A DNA stretch of 64,000 nt from Limnobacter sp. SAORIC-580 (GTDB lineage Bacteria > Pseudomonadota > Gammaproteobacteria > Burkholderiales > Burkholderiaceae_B): NCBI RefSeq assembly GCF_013004065.1, contig NZ_CP053084.1, positions 186,001 to 250,000 of the forward strand. Direction: 5' to 3'. The position numbers and the translations under genes were made by a program. Below the pieces are notes generated by a model. That model was given only the letters and a program-made list of their open reading frames with translations. It had not been told where the DNA came from and made no database searches. Below are positions 24,601 through 33,253 of the stretch, in pieces (the first letter of the stretch is position 1; each line of letters opens with the position of its first letter).

Positions 24601-24803
24601 CGGGTGCCGGCGCACGAACAGCGGTGGGCACTGGTGTAATGGGTGGCATGACTGCCGCCACATTGCTGGCCATTTTCTTTGTGCCCCTGTTTTACCGTCT
24701 GATTGACAGAAGTGAGAAAGGTGGGCGACACCATGGTGATGAAGAGGAAGCAAATGATTCATCCAATCAATCTACAACGAACAAAGGGGGCGACCATGTT
24801 TAA
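21639..24803 (+). CDS. RND multidrug efflux transporter (AcrB/MexB-like, HAE1)
   Basis: This 1054-residue inner-membrane pump has the full HAE1 plan: a first helix FSKFFIDRPVFAAVLS, two large periplasmic loops and 12 helices. The proton-relay residues are visible: the Asp pair in IGIVVDDAIVVLENVER (helix 4) and the Lys in LLGLAAKNAILIVEF (helix 10). Length fits the family (about 1030-1050). It exports hydrophobic and amphiphilic compounds driven by protons. It starts 10 bases after the adaptor stop with AAGGGG upstream and overlaps the channel gene by 8 bases. Confidence 0.95.
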   Translation: MFSKFFIDRPVFAAVLSIFIMLAGLAAMRGLPIAQYPEIAPPVVQVRAVYPGASAEVIASTVAAPIENAINGVENMMYMSSTSASSGVVEIMVTFEIGTDPDQAALNVNNRVKQVENILPQEVRRQGVTVNKGSSSFLQVLAFYSEDGRFDDFYTSNYVTLNVLDRIKRIPGTTNVQIFGAKDYAMRIWIKPDRMAQLKLTAGDIAAALNEQNAQFAAGKVGQAPNNNGQELVYTITAQGRLQDVEEFENVLIRVNPDGSSLRLKDVARVELGSKDYDFTGRINGKPATLVGVFLQPGANALEVAQTVKGTVDEIAADFPEGLDYAVPYDTTRFVEVSIREVVKTLIEAMILVFIVVYVFLQNWRATLIPILAVPVSLLGAFAGLYLLGYSINTLTLFGMVLAIGIVVDDAIVVLENVERIMHEEGLGARKAAIKAMQEVTGPVIAIVLVLSAVFIPIGFLGGLTGELYRQFAITIAIAVIVSGIVALTLTPALCVMLLKHEHKKPGKFFTWFNDWFGRVTTKYVGGVKFISMRPAIGIGLFLVMLVVTAGLFRATPGSLVPDEDQGYFIAAVFLPDGATLQRTDKVVAEVVDAVAANPANEYSVAFTGFDFLGGSFKNNAATMFVTQRHWDEREAVTGELVGELFGRTAGIQEGLVLAFAPPPIFGLGNAGGFEFYIQNRGEGGPAELAKVMNDFIAKANADPRLAGVQTLWRPGTPQLYVDVDRERARAMGVNVNEVFDTLSASLGTYYVNDFNKFGRTWQVLMSADSQYRKSPTDIGNMYVRSNKGEMIPISAFAKVEFSQGPETLERFNNLPAVKLLGSGAPGVSSGEAIKAIEDIAAEVLPDDFSYDFSGASFQEKRSAGSSSFALILGALMVFLILAAQYEKWTLPFSVLLAMPFGLFGALLAVWMRDMTNDVYFQIGLVTLLGLAAKNAILIVEFAVLKREEGMSALEASLEAARLRFRPILMTSFAFILGVVPLAFSSGAGAGARTAVGTGVMGGMTAATLLAIFFVPLFYRLIDRSEKGGRHHGDEEEANDSSNQSTTNKGGDHV

Positions 24804-26241
24804 AGCCCTTCCCAAAACTGCGATCGCCTTGGGCTTGACCTTGGCGCTGACCGGCTGTGCCTCTAGCATTCCCTTGCTGGACAGGTTCACCGCCAAGCCC
24901 GAGCAGCCTACCCAGGTGGTGGTGCCTGAAAACGCCAAAGGCGTGGGAATGAGCCAGGTTCAGAACGAAGCCTGGTGGCTGTTGTTGGGCGACCCTGCGT
25001 TGACGGCAGTGGTTGAACAGGCCTTGAGAAACAACACCGATGTGCGTTTGGCCAATGAGCGCTTGAATGAAGCCGGTGCCGTACTGGGAATTGCGAAATC
25101 ACAAAAGTGGCCCTCCATTTTCGGTCAATTCACAACTGGCCGAAACCGCCCGTCGCAAGCGGGCAATGTACCCGTATTTGGTGGGCAGAACGTGTATGAA
25201 AGCCAGCAGTTTGGCATTGGCGCCACTTGGGAGCTCGACCTGTGGGGCCGAATTGGTGCCCTGGAAGATGCAGCCCGTGCCGGTTTCATGCAGCAAGGCT
25301 ACAACGTACGTGGAGTGCGTTTGAGCGTTGCAGCAACCGCAGCCTCGCTTTATACCCAAGTGCGCGTGTTGGGCTTGCAAGTGAAGGTACTTGAGCAAAC
25401 CCTGGAAAGCCGGGACTCGGCCTACAAACTTGCCAAGCAGCGTTACGACGTGGGTTTGAGCAATGAACTTCAATTGCGCCAAACCGAAGCGGAATTGCTG
25501 GCAGTGCGTGCGCAGTTGCCCGACACCCGAGAACAACTGGCCCGCGCGCAAAATGCGTTGGCGGTGATTGTCGGCGGAAACACACCGGAGTTGCCCAACT
25601 TGGCCGTGGAAAATCTGGAATTGACCAAGCTGTTCATATTGCCGGAAAACACACCTTCAGAATTGTTGCTGCGCCGCCCCGATTTGGCTGCAGCCGAGCA
25701 ACAATTGCTCGCGGGTGAGGCCAACCTGGAAGCGGCTCGCAAAGCCTTTTTCCCAACAATTGGTTTGAGCGCCTTTGGGGGCCGGGAAAGCGCAGATTTA
25801 AGCGATTTATTCAGCGGGCCAGCCCGAATCTGGAGTTTCCAGACTCAAATTACACAGCCAATTTTCCAGGCGGGTCGTTTGTTTGATGAACGAGACGCAG
25901 CCGTGGCGCGCCGCAATCAAGCAGTGTTGCAGTACGAAGCCAGCATTCGCACTGCATTCCAGGAAATTTACGACGCCATCGTGGCACAGCGTGAAGCGCG
26001 TGAGCGCTTGCAGGCGCGACAAGAGCAGGTTCAAACCCTGACCCAAGTGGTTCGCCTGGCGCAATTGCGTGTGGACAATGGCGTGGCCAACCAGCTTGAA
26101 CTGTTGGATGCACAGCGCAATTTGTTGAATGCACAACTCAGTTGGGCATCGGCCTGGCAAAGCCAGCAAGGTGCAAGCCTGGCGATGATCCGTGCGTTGG
26201 GCGGTGGTTTCAATGCTGAGCAGGTGGCCTTGAAAGAATAA
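24796..26241 (+). CDS. RND outer-membrane channel lipoprotein (OprM/NodT family)
   Basis: This 481-residue outer-membrane factor has lipobox LALTGC at the N-terminus and two repeats of helical-hairpin/strand structure, with family stretches such as WELDLWGRIGALEDAARAG and QLELLDAQRNLLNAQ. It completes the tripartite pump as the trimeric exit duct. The ATG lies inside the last codons of the pump gene, so translation is coupled. A terminator follows at 26265. Confidence 0.93.
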   Translation: MFKALPKTAIALGLTLALTGCASSIPLLDRFTAKPEQPTQVVVPENAKGVGMSQVQNEAWWLLLGDPALTAVVEQALRNNTDVRLANERLNEAGAVLGIAKSQKWPSIFGQFTTGRNRPSQAGNVPVFGGQNVYESQQFGIGATWELDLWGRIGALEDAARAGFMQQGYNVRGVRLSVAATAASLYTQVRVLGLQVKVLEQTLESRDSAYKLAKQRYDVGLSNELQLRQTEAELLAVRAQLPDTREQLARAQNALAVIVGGNTPELPNLAVENLELTKLFILPENTPSELLLRRPDLAAAEQQLLAGEANLEAARKAFFPTIGLSAFGGRESADLSDLFSGPARIWSFQTQITQPIFQAGRLFDERDAAVARRNQAVLQYEASIRTAFQEIYDAIVAQREARERLQARQEQVQTLTQVVRLAQLRVDNGVANQLELLDAQRNLLNAQLSWASAWQSQQGASLAMIRALGGGFNAEQVALKE

Positions 26242-26264
26242 GCGCTTGAAAAATGCAGTACCTC

Positions 26265-26295
26265 AAACGGCGGCCTGGCAACTGGTCGCCGTTTT
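26265..26295 (+). terminator. Terminator of the RND efflux operon
   Basis: AAACGGCGGCC and GGTCGCCGTTT pair into a long stem around TGGCAACT with one mismatch, followed by TTTTTGC. It lies 24 bases after the channel gene. Confidence 0.85.
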
Positions 26296-26387
26296 TGCTT
26301 GATGCATTGAACTTTCACCGGCCTGTGATATAACCAAAACGGGTTAACCCATAGCATTCACCAAACATTCAAACAAAGGAGTTGGAG

Positions 26388-26723
26388 ATGGCAGGTTATT
26401 TCGAATTAAGCAAAAGCAGCGACGGTCAGTTCAAATTTGCCTTGAAAGCGGGCAACCATGAAACCATTTTGACCAGCGAGCTTTACAAAACCAAAGCCGC
26501 CGCTGAAAACGGAATTGAGTCGGTTCAGAAAAACTGCGGTGACGCTGCACGCTACGAGAAAAAAGTGGCTGCCAACGGCAAACACCATTTCAACCTGAAA
26601 GCCGCCAATCACCAAATTATTGGCTCTAGCCAAATGTACGCCAGCGAGGCGTCCTGCGACGGTGGCATTGAGTCGGTGAAAACCAATGGCAAGTCGACCA
26701 CGGTCAAAGATTCGACAGCCTGA
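26388..26723 (+). CDS. YegP-like protein, two DUF1508 repeats
   Basis: This 111-residue protein is made of two tandem copies of a ~50-residue unit. Each copy has 'F.LK.ANH..I..S..Y.....(A/C)..GIESV' (GQFKFALKAGNHETILTSEL and HHFNLKAANHQIIGSSQMYA). This is the DUF1508/YegP fold, a small alpha/beta protein of unknown role found in many proteobacteria. The start is ATG 26388, with AGGAG 5 bases before it. It stands alone between terminator and hydrolase gene; the 147 bases after it hold nothing I recognise. Confidence 0.85.
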   Translation: MAGYFELSKSSDGQFKFALKAGNHETILTSELYKTKAAAENGIESVQKNCGDAARYEKKVAANGKHHFNLKAANHQIIGSSQMYASEASCDGGIESVKTNGKSTTVKDSTA

Positions 26724-26870
26724 TTTTGATTGCAAATCATGCGGGGATGCACCGCATGGTTTGCCGCACTGCGGTAGAGCAAATCCACTATCGGTTCTGT
26801 CACTTCCCGGTTATGATCAAACCATGACATCGAATAATGTCATCCTAATCAAAGCCGTCGGAGATCCACC

Positions 26871-27833
26871 ATGACTGCCACCACTGCTGCGCGAAAAAAA
26901 GCCGCGCGTCCCGCGTCCAACACTGACGTGCCTTTGAAGCAACGCAACGTGAAATTTGATTGGTCGGAAACGCCGATTGACTGGATTCCCAACGAGCCCT
27001 ATGCCAGCTATTTCATCAACGAAATCAACCTGATTTTGCCGACAGGTGAATTCTGGTTTTGCCGCCTCTACAACAAGGCCCTGCCCTTGGTGACCGACGA
27101 AAAGTTGAAAGAGGACGTGCGTGGTTTTATCAAGCAGGAAGCCATGCATGCACGTGGGCACAGCTCGGCCACCGAGGAGTACCTGGCGGCGCGCGGCATC
27201 AAGACCGAGCGCAATCAGCAATTGATGAAATGGTTGTTTGATGTGGTACTGGACGACACGCCTTTTGGCAGAAAAGTACCCGCATGGCTGGAGCACCGCT
27301 GGTTACTGGCGCGATTGGGCTTGGTGGCGACCATTGAACACATGACCTGCGTGTTGGGCATGTATGTGCTTGAAAACAAAAAATGGGATGAGCTGAATTC
27401 AGACCAGGTATTGCTGGACCTGATTCGCTGGCACGGTGCTGAAGAGGTGGAACACCGTAGCGTGGCCTTTGATTTGTACAAGCATTTGGGGGGCGATTAT
27501 TTGTCCCGCTATTACCTCGCCGCCATCGTGGTGCCAATGATTATTGGCTTGTGGGTGGATGGCGCGGCCAACATTGCAGGGCAAGATCCTCGTTTTGCCA
27601 AGAAAAAACCTGCTGTGTACAAACCCTGGATGTGGGTCGAGTGGTTCAAAAGCTCCCGCAAAGGTTTGTTGCCCAACCCACTGTGGCTGGTGATGCAGCA
27701 GTTGCCTTATTTCAGCCCCTGGTACGATCCTTCCAAAGAAGGTTCGACCGAATTGGCACAGGCCTACTTGAACCAGTCTCCGGCTGCCATGGCCGCTGGC
27801 GCGATTGCTGCGAACATGAAAGTGCCGGCCTAA
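26871..27833 (+). CDS. Predicted metal-dependent hydrolase (PF10118 family)
   Basis: This 320-residue protein resembles the PF10118 'metal-dependent hydrolase' family, which is helical and ferritin-like in motif layout. Candidate metal ligands are in QEAMHARGH (about 83-95), in ATIEHMTC and in WHGAEEVEHRSVAFD (about 200). The N-terminus (TTAARKKAARP) is basic and probably disordered. The enzymatic reaction is not established for the family. The gene is monocistronic as far as can be seen. Confidence 0.75.
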   Translation: MTATTAARKKAARPASNTDVPLKQRNVKFDWSETPIDWIPNEPYASYFINEINLILPTGEFWFCRLYNKALPLVTDEKLKEDVRGFIKQEAMHARGHSSATEEYLAARGIKTERNQQLMKWLFDVVLDDTPFGRKVPAWLEHRWLLARLGLVATIEHMTCVLGMYVLENKKWDELNSDQVLLDLIRWHGAEEVEHRSVAFDLYKHLGGDYLSRYYLAAIVVPMIIGLWVDGAANIAGQDPRFAKKKPAVYKPWMWVEWFKSSRKGLLPNPLWLVMQQLPYFSPWYDPSKEGSTELAQAYLNQSPAAMAAGAIAANMKVPA

Positions 27834-27894
27834 GCTTCCAACAGGGGTAATCTTCCGAACTTTCCCCAGCTTGCCCTGTCTTAATTGAGGTGGT

Positions 27895-28320
27895 ATGTTG
27901 CTGCTTATGACAAACATGGTTCGAATTCTTTTCATGTGGCTTATGTTGCTTGCGTTGCCCGTTCAGGGCATGGCGCAGGCCAGCATGTTTGCATGCCATT
28001 TGAATGGAAATTCCAGCAGCGTTGGTCAGGCAATCGACCATAGCACCATGGGCCATGGCGTAATGAACCACGACGGCATGGACCACAGCATGCACAACAT
28101 GGATGTACAAGCCGATCCTGACTCGTCCAAAAAATTGATGAAGTCGCTGCACGGTTGCTGTAACTGCGCGCCCACCTGCGCGGTGGTGCTGTTGCCTGTG
28201 GCACAAGCCAGCTTCACCCCCATATTGCAGGATGCAACGCATCCCGTTTCTGTAGCTCAACTACCCCATTCTGCCGACACTCGCCGGATAGACCGACCAC
28301 CCAAAACCCTCGCCATTTAA
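27895..28320 (+). CDS. Small exported His/Met/Cys-rich protein, CopL-like
   Basis: This 141-residue protein has a signal peptide or membrane anchor (residues about 8-28), a His/Met-rich middle (HSTMGHGVMNHDGMDHSMHN) and a Cys cluster HGCCNCAPTC near residue 88. Such small periplasmic metal-binding proteins (CopL/DUF2946-like) head copper-resistance operons, where they aid copper binding or regulation. The following genes (multicopper oxidase, cupredoxin, CusF-like) confirm a copper context. ATG 27895 has GAGG upstream. The family name is tentative. Confidence 0.65.
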   Translation: MLLLMTNMVRILFMWLMLLALPVQGMAQASMFACHLNGNSSSVGQAIDHSTMGHGVMNHDGMDHSMHNMDVQADPDSSKKLMKSLHGCCNCAPTCAVVLLPVAQASFTPILQDATHPVSVAQLPHSADTRRIDRPPKTLAI

Positions 28321-28383
28321 TTCGTGCGCATGCTTGGCTGAATGTGCCTGCATGCCTTGTATATTGAATGATCGCGAGGACTT

Positions 28384-28704
28384 ATGAAGTTTCATCCCCT
28401 ATTCGCGCTGCCCTCAGTGGTATTGGTGTTGGCATGGCCCGTGCATGCTGAAACACCCGCGCAAGAACTTGAATATGAATCGGTGTTCGAGGGCTACCAG
28501 GCCTATTCCGACCCGGAAATACAAAATTGGCCGAAGGTGAACCAGCTGGTTGAAGAAATTGGCGGTTGGCGTGTATATGCCAGTGAGCCTTATGAAGAAA
28601 AAAAGGAAGGCAAACCCACAGGGGGCTCGTCAGTGGATGCTGAAAGGCCACCTGCGGCCAAGCCACCCGCATCCAAACCCCATCAACACGGAGGTGCGCG
28701 ATGA
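28384..28704 (+). CDS. Small exported protein of the copper operon, unknown
   Basis: This 106-residue protein has a clear signal peptide (about 1-22, cleavage after VHA), a short conserved-looking middle (YESVFEGYQAYSDPEIQNWP, VEEIGGWRVYA) and a Lys/Pro-rich tail ending HQHGGAR. Its stop overlaps the start of the TolC-like gene by 4 bases, so it is coupled to it. Small proteins of this sort accompany CusC-like genes in betaproteobacterial copper operons, but I know no function. Confidence 0.6.
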   Translation: MKFHPLFALPSVVLVLAWPVHAETPAQELEYESVFEGYQAYSDPEIQNWPKVNQLVEEIGGWRVYASEPYEEKKEGKPTGGSSVDAERPPAAKPPASKPHQHGGAR

Positions 28705-30125
28705 CCCCCCCCCGTATTCTGAAAAAAACAGCTATCGCGTTGGCGGTGTTAGTGCTGGCGGGCTGCGCCACGGTCAACATCAGTGAGTCGGTGGATCAAA
28801 CCAATCAGGAATTGAATGGTTTTACCAACGGTAAACTGAGCCTTGTTCAAACCGATGAACAACGCCAGGCCATGGCTTCCAAGGCCAGTGAAATTCTGAA
28901 AGAACCGTTAAGCCAAGCTGCTGCGGTTGAACTGATGCTGACCCACAGCCCCCAGTTCCAAACCGTGTTGGCCGAGAATTGGGCACAAGCCGCGCAAGCT
29001 GCACAAAGCGGTCGAATTCACAACCCGGTTTTTGCCTTCGAGCGTTTGCGAATCAAGGATGAGCTGGAACTGGGGCGTTTGCTAAGTTTTGGCCTGCTGG
29101 ATTTGCTGAGTTTTCCCGCACGCCAAGGCATTGCCCGCACGCAAATTGACCGCGCGCAGTTGCAGCTCACCAGCAGCGTGGTGGACCAGGTTACCCAGGT
29201 TCGCCAAGCCTGGGTAGATGCAGTTGCTGCCCAACAGGCTCACACTTATGCCCAGCAAGTGTTTGAAAGTGCTCAAACCAGCGCTGAACTGGCGCGCCGC
29301 ATGCAGGAAGTGGGCAACTTCACCCGCTTGCAACGCGCACGCCAGCAAAGCTTTTATGCCGATGCTGCGCTTAATCTTGCTGCCACACGGCACAAAGCCA
29401 CAGCCACCCGTGAAGCGCTGGTGCGCATGCTGGGCTTGAACACCGAGCAAACTGCGCAGCTGAAGTTACCCGATCGCTTGCCCGATTTGCCTGAGGCCCC
29501 CAAAGCCGCGTCTGATGTAGCCAAACAAGGCGAAAACCGTTTGGATGTTCGCATGGCCAAGCAGGGTTTCGATGCGAATGCCAAGGCACAAGGTTTGGGC
29601 AATGTGGCCAGTTTTCTGGATATTGAAGCCGGTATACGCTACGACACCATTTTCGAAAACGACACCGGCGAGCGCAACAACAAAAAAGGGTATGAGCTTG
29701 AATTGGCCCTGCCAATTTTCGATTGGGGCGGCATGAAGCGCGATACCTTCAATGCCAACACACTGGCTGCAGCCAACCGGCTTGAGGCCACCTTGCGCAG
29801 TGCGCAATCCACCCTGCGGGAGAGCTACTCGGCTTATCGCACCACCTACGACATTGCACGCCACTACCGCGATGAAATCATTCCACTGCGGCAAACCATC
29901 GCCGATGAAAATGTGCTGCGTTACAACGGCATGTTTATTGGGGTGTTCGAGTTGTTGGCGGACAGCCGTGACCAGGTGAATGTGGTGGTGCAAGCCATCA
30001 ACGCTCAAGCTGATTTTTGGCGTGCTGACGCTGCTTTGCAGGCCACTGTGGTGGGCAAGCCCATGATGGTGTCGGTCAGTGGTGCGGCTGCAAGTGCTGG
30101 CGGTGATGCTGGCGGTGGCCACTAA
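28701..30125 (+). CDS. TolC/CusC-family outer-membrane efflux protein
   Basis: This 474-residue lipoprotein (lipobox VLAGC) has the two-fold TolC-type repeat: helical segments around 100-250 and 300-440, with KGYELELALPIFDWGGMKRD marking a strand-turn-helix of the barrel. No RND pump or adaptor gene lies beside it, which is unusual for an efflux channel. The same arrangement with a multicopper oxidase occurs in copper operons. It presumably handles copper export together with parts encoded elsewhere, or has a stand-alone role. The Gly/His-rich end (GGDAGGGH) may bind metal. Confidence 0.85.
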   Translation: MTPPRILKKTAIALAVLVLAGCATVNISESVDQTNQELNGFTNGKLSLVQTDEQRQAMASKASEILKEPLSQAAAVELMLTHSPQFQTVLAENWAQAAQAAQSGRIHNPVFAFERLRIKDELELGRLLSFGLLDLLSFPARQGIARTQIDRAQLQLTSSVVDQVTQVRQAWVDAVAAQQAHTYAQQVFESAQTSAELARRMQEVGNFTRLQRARQQSFYADAALNLAATRHKATATREALVRMLGLNTEQTAQLKLPDRLPDLPEAPKAASDVAKQGENRLDVRMAKQGFDANAKAQGLGNVASFLDIEAGIRYDTIFENDTGERNNKKGYELELALPIFDWGGMKRDTFNANTLAAANRLEATLRSAQSTLRESYSAYRTTYDIARHYRDEIIPLRQTIADENVLRYNGMFIGVFELLADSRDQVNVVVQAINAQADFWRADAALQATVVGKPMMVSVSGAAASAGGDAGGGH

Positions 30126-30142
30126 ATGAAAGGATATTGAAC

Positions 30143-31555
30143 ATGACTTCCAGACGAGAATTTTTCAAGGCCGCTGCACTGACTGGCGGCGCGGTGGCTG
30201 CGGCCAGCGTCAGCAAAGTGGCCATGAGCGCTTTGCCTGAACCCATTTTACAAACATCGCCCGACACCATGCCCCCCTTGGTGCCCAACACCGGGCGCCC
30301 TTACAACCCGGTGGTTACATTGAATGGCTGGACATTGCCTTGGCGCATGAACAATGGCGTGAAGGAATTCCACTTGGTGGCCGAGCCCGTGTTGCGGGAA
30401 ATGGCACCGGGCATGACTGCCCACCTGTGGGGCTACAACGGCCAAAGTCCTGGCCCCACCATTGAAGTGGTGGAAGGCGACCGCGTGCGGATATTTGTGA
30501 CCAACAAACTGCCTGAGCACACCAGCATTCACTGGCATGGCCAGCGCTTGCCCAACGGCATGGATGGTGTGACCGGTTTGAACCAGCCAGGTATTCCAGC
30601 CGGTAAAACCTTTGTGTATGAGTTTGAAGCACGCAGGCCTGGTACCTTCATGTACCACCCGCATGCGGATGAAATGGTGCAAATGGCCATGGGCATGATG
30701 GGTTTTTGGGTAACACACCCGAAGAATAAAAATCCGTTGATCAGCGAAGTGGATCGGGATTACTGTTTTTTGTTGAATGCCTACGACATTGATCCTGGTG
30801 CCTACACACCGAAAATCATGACCATGCTCGACTTCAATTTGTGGACTTGGAACAGTCGCCTGTTCCCGGGCATTTCACCTTTGGTGGCACGCAAAAATGA
30901 CCGAGTGCGTTTGCGTGTTGGCAACCTGACAATGACCAATCACCCCATTCACATTCATGGCCATGAATTTGAAGTGACTGGTACCGATGGTGGGCCCACA
31001 CCGAAAAACTCACGCTGGCCTGAAGTAACCGTGGACATTGCGGTGGGCCAAATGCGGCAAATGGAATTCATTGCCAGCGAGGAAGGCGACTGGGCATTCC
31101 ATTGCCACAAAAGCCACCACACCATGAATGCCATGGGCCACGATGTGCCCACCATGATCGGCGTGGACCACCGGGGCATGACCAAAAAAATCACGAATCT
31201 GATTCCTGATTACATGGCCATGGGTGAGCGCGGCATGGCCGACATGGCTGAAATGCAAATGCCGCTGCCGGATAACACCATTCCAATGATGACCGGTGAC
31301 GGCCCATTTGGTTCGGTCGAAATGGGTGGCATGTTCAGCATGCTGAAGGTGCGCAAGGATCAGAAACCCGGTGATTATTCCGACCCTGGTTGGTACAAGC
31401 ACCCCGAGGGCACTGTGGCCTATGAATTCACAGGTGAGCTGGCTAAACCCAAACGCAGCAGCAACGCTGGGCAACCCAGCATGAAGTTGGCACAGAAAAA
31501 CCAGCCGCACATTGAACTGCAGGTGCGTAAACCTACAGGCCATTCAGGGCACTAA
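30143..31555 (+). CDS. Multicopper oxidase (CopA/CueO-like), Tat-exported
   Basis: This 470-residue enzyme begins with a twin-arginine signal (SRREFFKAAAL). It carries the four copper-binding stretches: SIHWHGQ, FMYHPHADE, NHPIHIHGHEFEV and WAFHCHKSHHTMNAMGH, the last giving the type 1 and trinuclear ligands. A Met-rich segment near residue 360-400 (MADMAEMQMPLP) resembles the copper-sensing region of CueO. It would oxidise Cu(I) in the periplasm. ATG 30143 with AAGGA upstream is preferred over a TTG two codons earlier. Confidence 0.92.
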   Translation: MTSRREFFKAAALTGGAVAAASVSKVAMSALPEPILQTSPDTMPPLVPNTGRPYNPVVTLNGWTLPWRMNNGVKEFHLVAEPVLREMAPGMTAHLWGYNGQSPGPTIEVVEGDRVRIFVTNKLPEHTSIHWHGQRLPNGMDGVTGLNQPGIPAGKTFVYEFEARRPGTFMYHPHADEMVQMAMGMMGFWVTHPKNKNPLISEVDRDYCFLLNAYDIDPGAYTPKIMTMLDFNLWTWNSRLFPGISPLVARKNDRVRLRVGNLTMTNHPIHIHGHEFEVTGTDGGPTPKNSRWPEVTVDIAVGQMRQMEFIASEEGDWAFHCHKSHHTMNAMGHDVPTMIGVDHRGMTKKITNLIPDYMAMGERGMADMAEMQMPLPDNTIPMMTGDGPFGSVEMGGMFSMLKVRKDQKPGDYSDPGWYKHPEGTVAYEFTGELAKPKRSSNAGQPSMKLAQKNQPHIELQVRKPTGHSGH

Positions 31556-31590
31556 GTGAGCAAGCAGCCATTTTGAGTAAAGGAATGTAA

Positions 31591-32085
31591 ATGTTTAAAT
31601 TTTCAGGAATCGTGTTGGCGTGTGCTGCGTTATTGGGGGGAGTGAACAATGTTGCGCTTGCCCATGGTGAAAAAAAGCACAGCAGTGCACCAGTGGTGAA
31701 AGAGCAAACCGATTGGGGCATTGCGGGTGACGCGGTCAATGTGGCGCGCACCATTGATGTGAGCATGGGCGATGACATGCGCTTTAAGCCCGGGCGGCTT
31801 GCAATCAAAGAAGGGGAAACCATTCGCTTTCGGGTAAAAAACACCGGCAAACTATTGCATGAATTCGTGATCGGTACGCAAGCCGAAAATGCAAAACATG
31901 CGGAGTTGATGTTGAAGTTTCCAGGCATGGAACACGACGAGCCCTACATGGCGCATGTGGACGCTGGTCAATCTGGCGAAATTGTCTGGACCTTTAACCG
32001 GGTGGGTGAGTTTGAATTTGCATGCCTGATCGCAGGTCATTTTCAGGCGGGCATGGTGGGCACAATCACCGTGGCTGCCAATTAA
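31591..32085 (+). CDS. Periplasmic cupredoxin
   Basis: This 164-residue protein has a signal peptide ending near ALAHG and a plastocyanin-like domain (about 45-160). Likely type 1 copper ligands are His in LLHEFVIG, then Cys, His and Met in FACLIAGHFQAGM. Met- and His-containing loops (MGDDMRFKPG, FPGMEHDEP) may bind further copper. It may pass electrons or copper to the multicopper oxidase encoded just before it. Its ribosome site is AAAGGA. Confidence 0.85.
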   Translation: MFKFSGIVLACAALLGGVNNVALAHGEKKHSSAPVVKEQTDWGIAGDAVNVARTIDVSMGDDMRFKPGRLAIKEGETIRFRVKNTGKLLHEFVIGTQAENAKHAELMLKFPGMEHDEPYMAHVDAGQSGEIVWTFNRVGEFEFACLIAGHFQAGMVGTITVAAN

Positions 32086-32104
32086 TCTTTAAAGGAGTTA
32101 AATC

Positions 32105-32464
32105 ATGAAAAATTCATTGAAACTGAGTGCAATTACCCTGGCCTTGTTGGCTGCAAATGCAGCCAATGCCAACGACCACACTGTGCATGTGGGTGGTCAA
32201 GGCCATACGCACAAAGCCGAAGCCAAGGGTGCTGCTCAAGCTGAAATGGCCGATGGCGAAATTCGCAAGATCAACAAAAACACTGGCAAGATCACTGTGA
32301 AACACGGTGAAATCAAAAGTGTTGAAATGCCGCCCATGACCATGGTGTTTGGTGTGGCCGACAAAGCCATGCTGGAAGGCCTGAAGGAAGGCGACAAAGT
32401 GAAGTTCAATGTGAAGCAGGAAGGTTCGAACTACACAGTCACCGAAATCAAGAAAGCGCAATAA
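32105..32464 (+). CDS. CusF-like periplasmic copper-binding protein
   Basis: This 119-residue protein has a signal peptide (cleavage near ANAN), a His-rich linker and a CusF-type OB-fold domain (about 52-119). The hallmark MPPMTMVFGV and GDKVKFNV are present. CusF proteins bind Cu(I)/Ag(I) through Met, His and a capping aromatic residue; the two Met of PPMTM are present. It is the last gene of the copper operon, 18 bases from the convergent phosphatase gene, and no terminator hairpin is evident. Confidence 0.88.
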   Translation: MKNSLKLSAITLALLAANAANANDHTVHVGGQGHTHKAEAKGAAQAEMADGEIRKINKNTGKITVKHGEIKSVEMPPMTMVFGVADKAMLEGLKEGDKVKFNVKQEGSNYTVTEIKKAQ

Positions 32465-32482
32465 GGTTTTGACTGTGGAGTA

Positions 32483-33247
32483 TTACCTGTAGGAAATCAG
32501 GCCATTGGGTTTGGCAGCAAATGCTTCCAGCCCATTGGCTTGTTCTGCCAACACGCCTGAAATTTCACCTTCAAAATGGGCTTGCTCATTGAAGCTTGCC
32601 AGGCTGATGCCCCGCTGTCCAAACAACAGTTTGCTTACACTGCAATTGGTGATCATCCAGTTCAAGTTGAATGCGTTGGTATCGGGCAATTGCAACAGGC
32701 TTTGAGCAACTGCTGTAATTGGCCCACCCGAGGTAAACACTGCCACATTCGCTGAACCCGACCCGTGTTTTAGTTGCATCGCTTGAGCGGTCACGGAGCC
32801 CAGGCCGCTCATTACCCGGGTTTTGAATGTGCGCCAACTTTCCGGGTAGTCGGTGTCGTGTTCACCGCTCACCCAGCGCGAAATCGCTTTTTCAAAAATT
32901 TGCTGAAATGCCTTGCGGGGGTCTGCGTTCTGCATCACCTGTTGCTCGAATGCATCGGGGTCGTCGTATTGCCCAATCAGCGCTTGCAATATGGCCTCGT
33001 GGTCGTATTCGTTCAAGCCCGCATGCTGTATCGGCTCCTGAAATACACCATAGGTGCTTGCAAAGGCCTGGGCAGTTTGCAAGTGCCGGTTCATGCTGCC
33101 GCTGAAAAAACCATGCAGGCGAATTTTTCGGGCCTTGAACCAGGCGCCCAACTGGGCTGCCTGAAGTTGTCCAAGCTCGGACAAATTGTCGTAATCTGCG
33201 CTGTCAAAACTGGCTTGCCCGTGGCGAATCAAATAGATGGTACCCAT
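32483..33247 (-). CDS. Histidine phosphatase family protein (phosphoglycerate mutase-like)
   Basis: This 254-residue protein starts MGTIYLIRHGQASF, the RHG motif of the histidine phosphatase superfamily; Arg and His form the phospho-pocket. A second conserved region, VAVFTSGGPITA, occupies the place where many members have a catalytic His but reads SGGP here, as in several divergent members. The substrate is unknown. It is the last gene of a three-gene minus-strand operon with an APH kinase and an acyl-CoA dehydrogenase, which suggests a role in acyl or hydroxyacyl metabolism. Confidence 0.85.
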   Translation of the reverse strand: MGTIYLIRHGQASFDSADYDNLSELGQLQAAQLGAWFKARKIRLHGFFSGSMNRHLQTAQAFASTYGVFQEPIQHAGLNEYDHEAILQALIGQYDDPDAFEQQVMQNADPRKAFQQIFEKAISRWVSGEHDTDYPESWRTFKTRVMSGLGSVTAQAMQLKHGSGSANVAVFTSGGPITAVAQSLLQLPDTNAFNLNWMITNCSVSKLLFGQRGISLASFNEQAHFEGEISGVLAEQANGLEAFAAKPNGLISYR

Positions 33248-33253
33248 GCGTGT

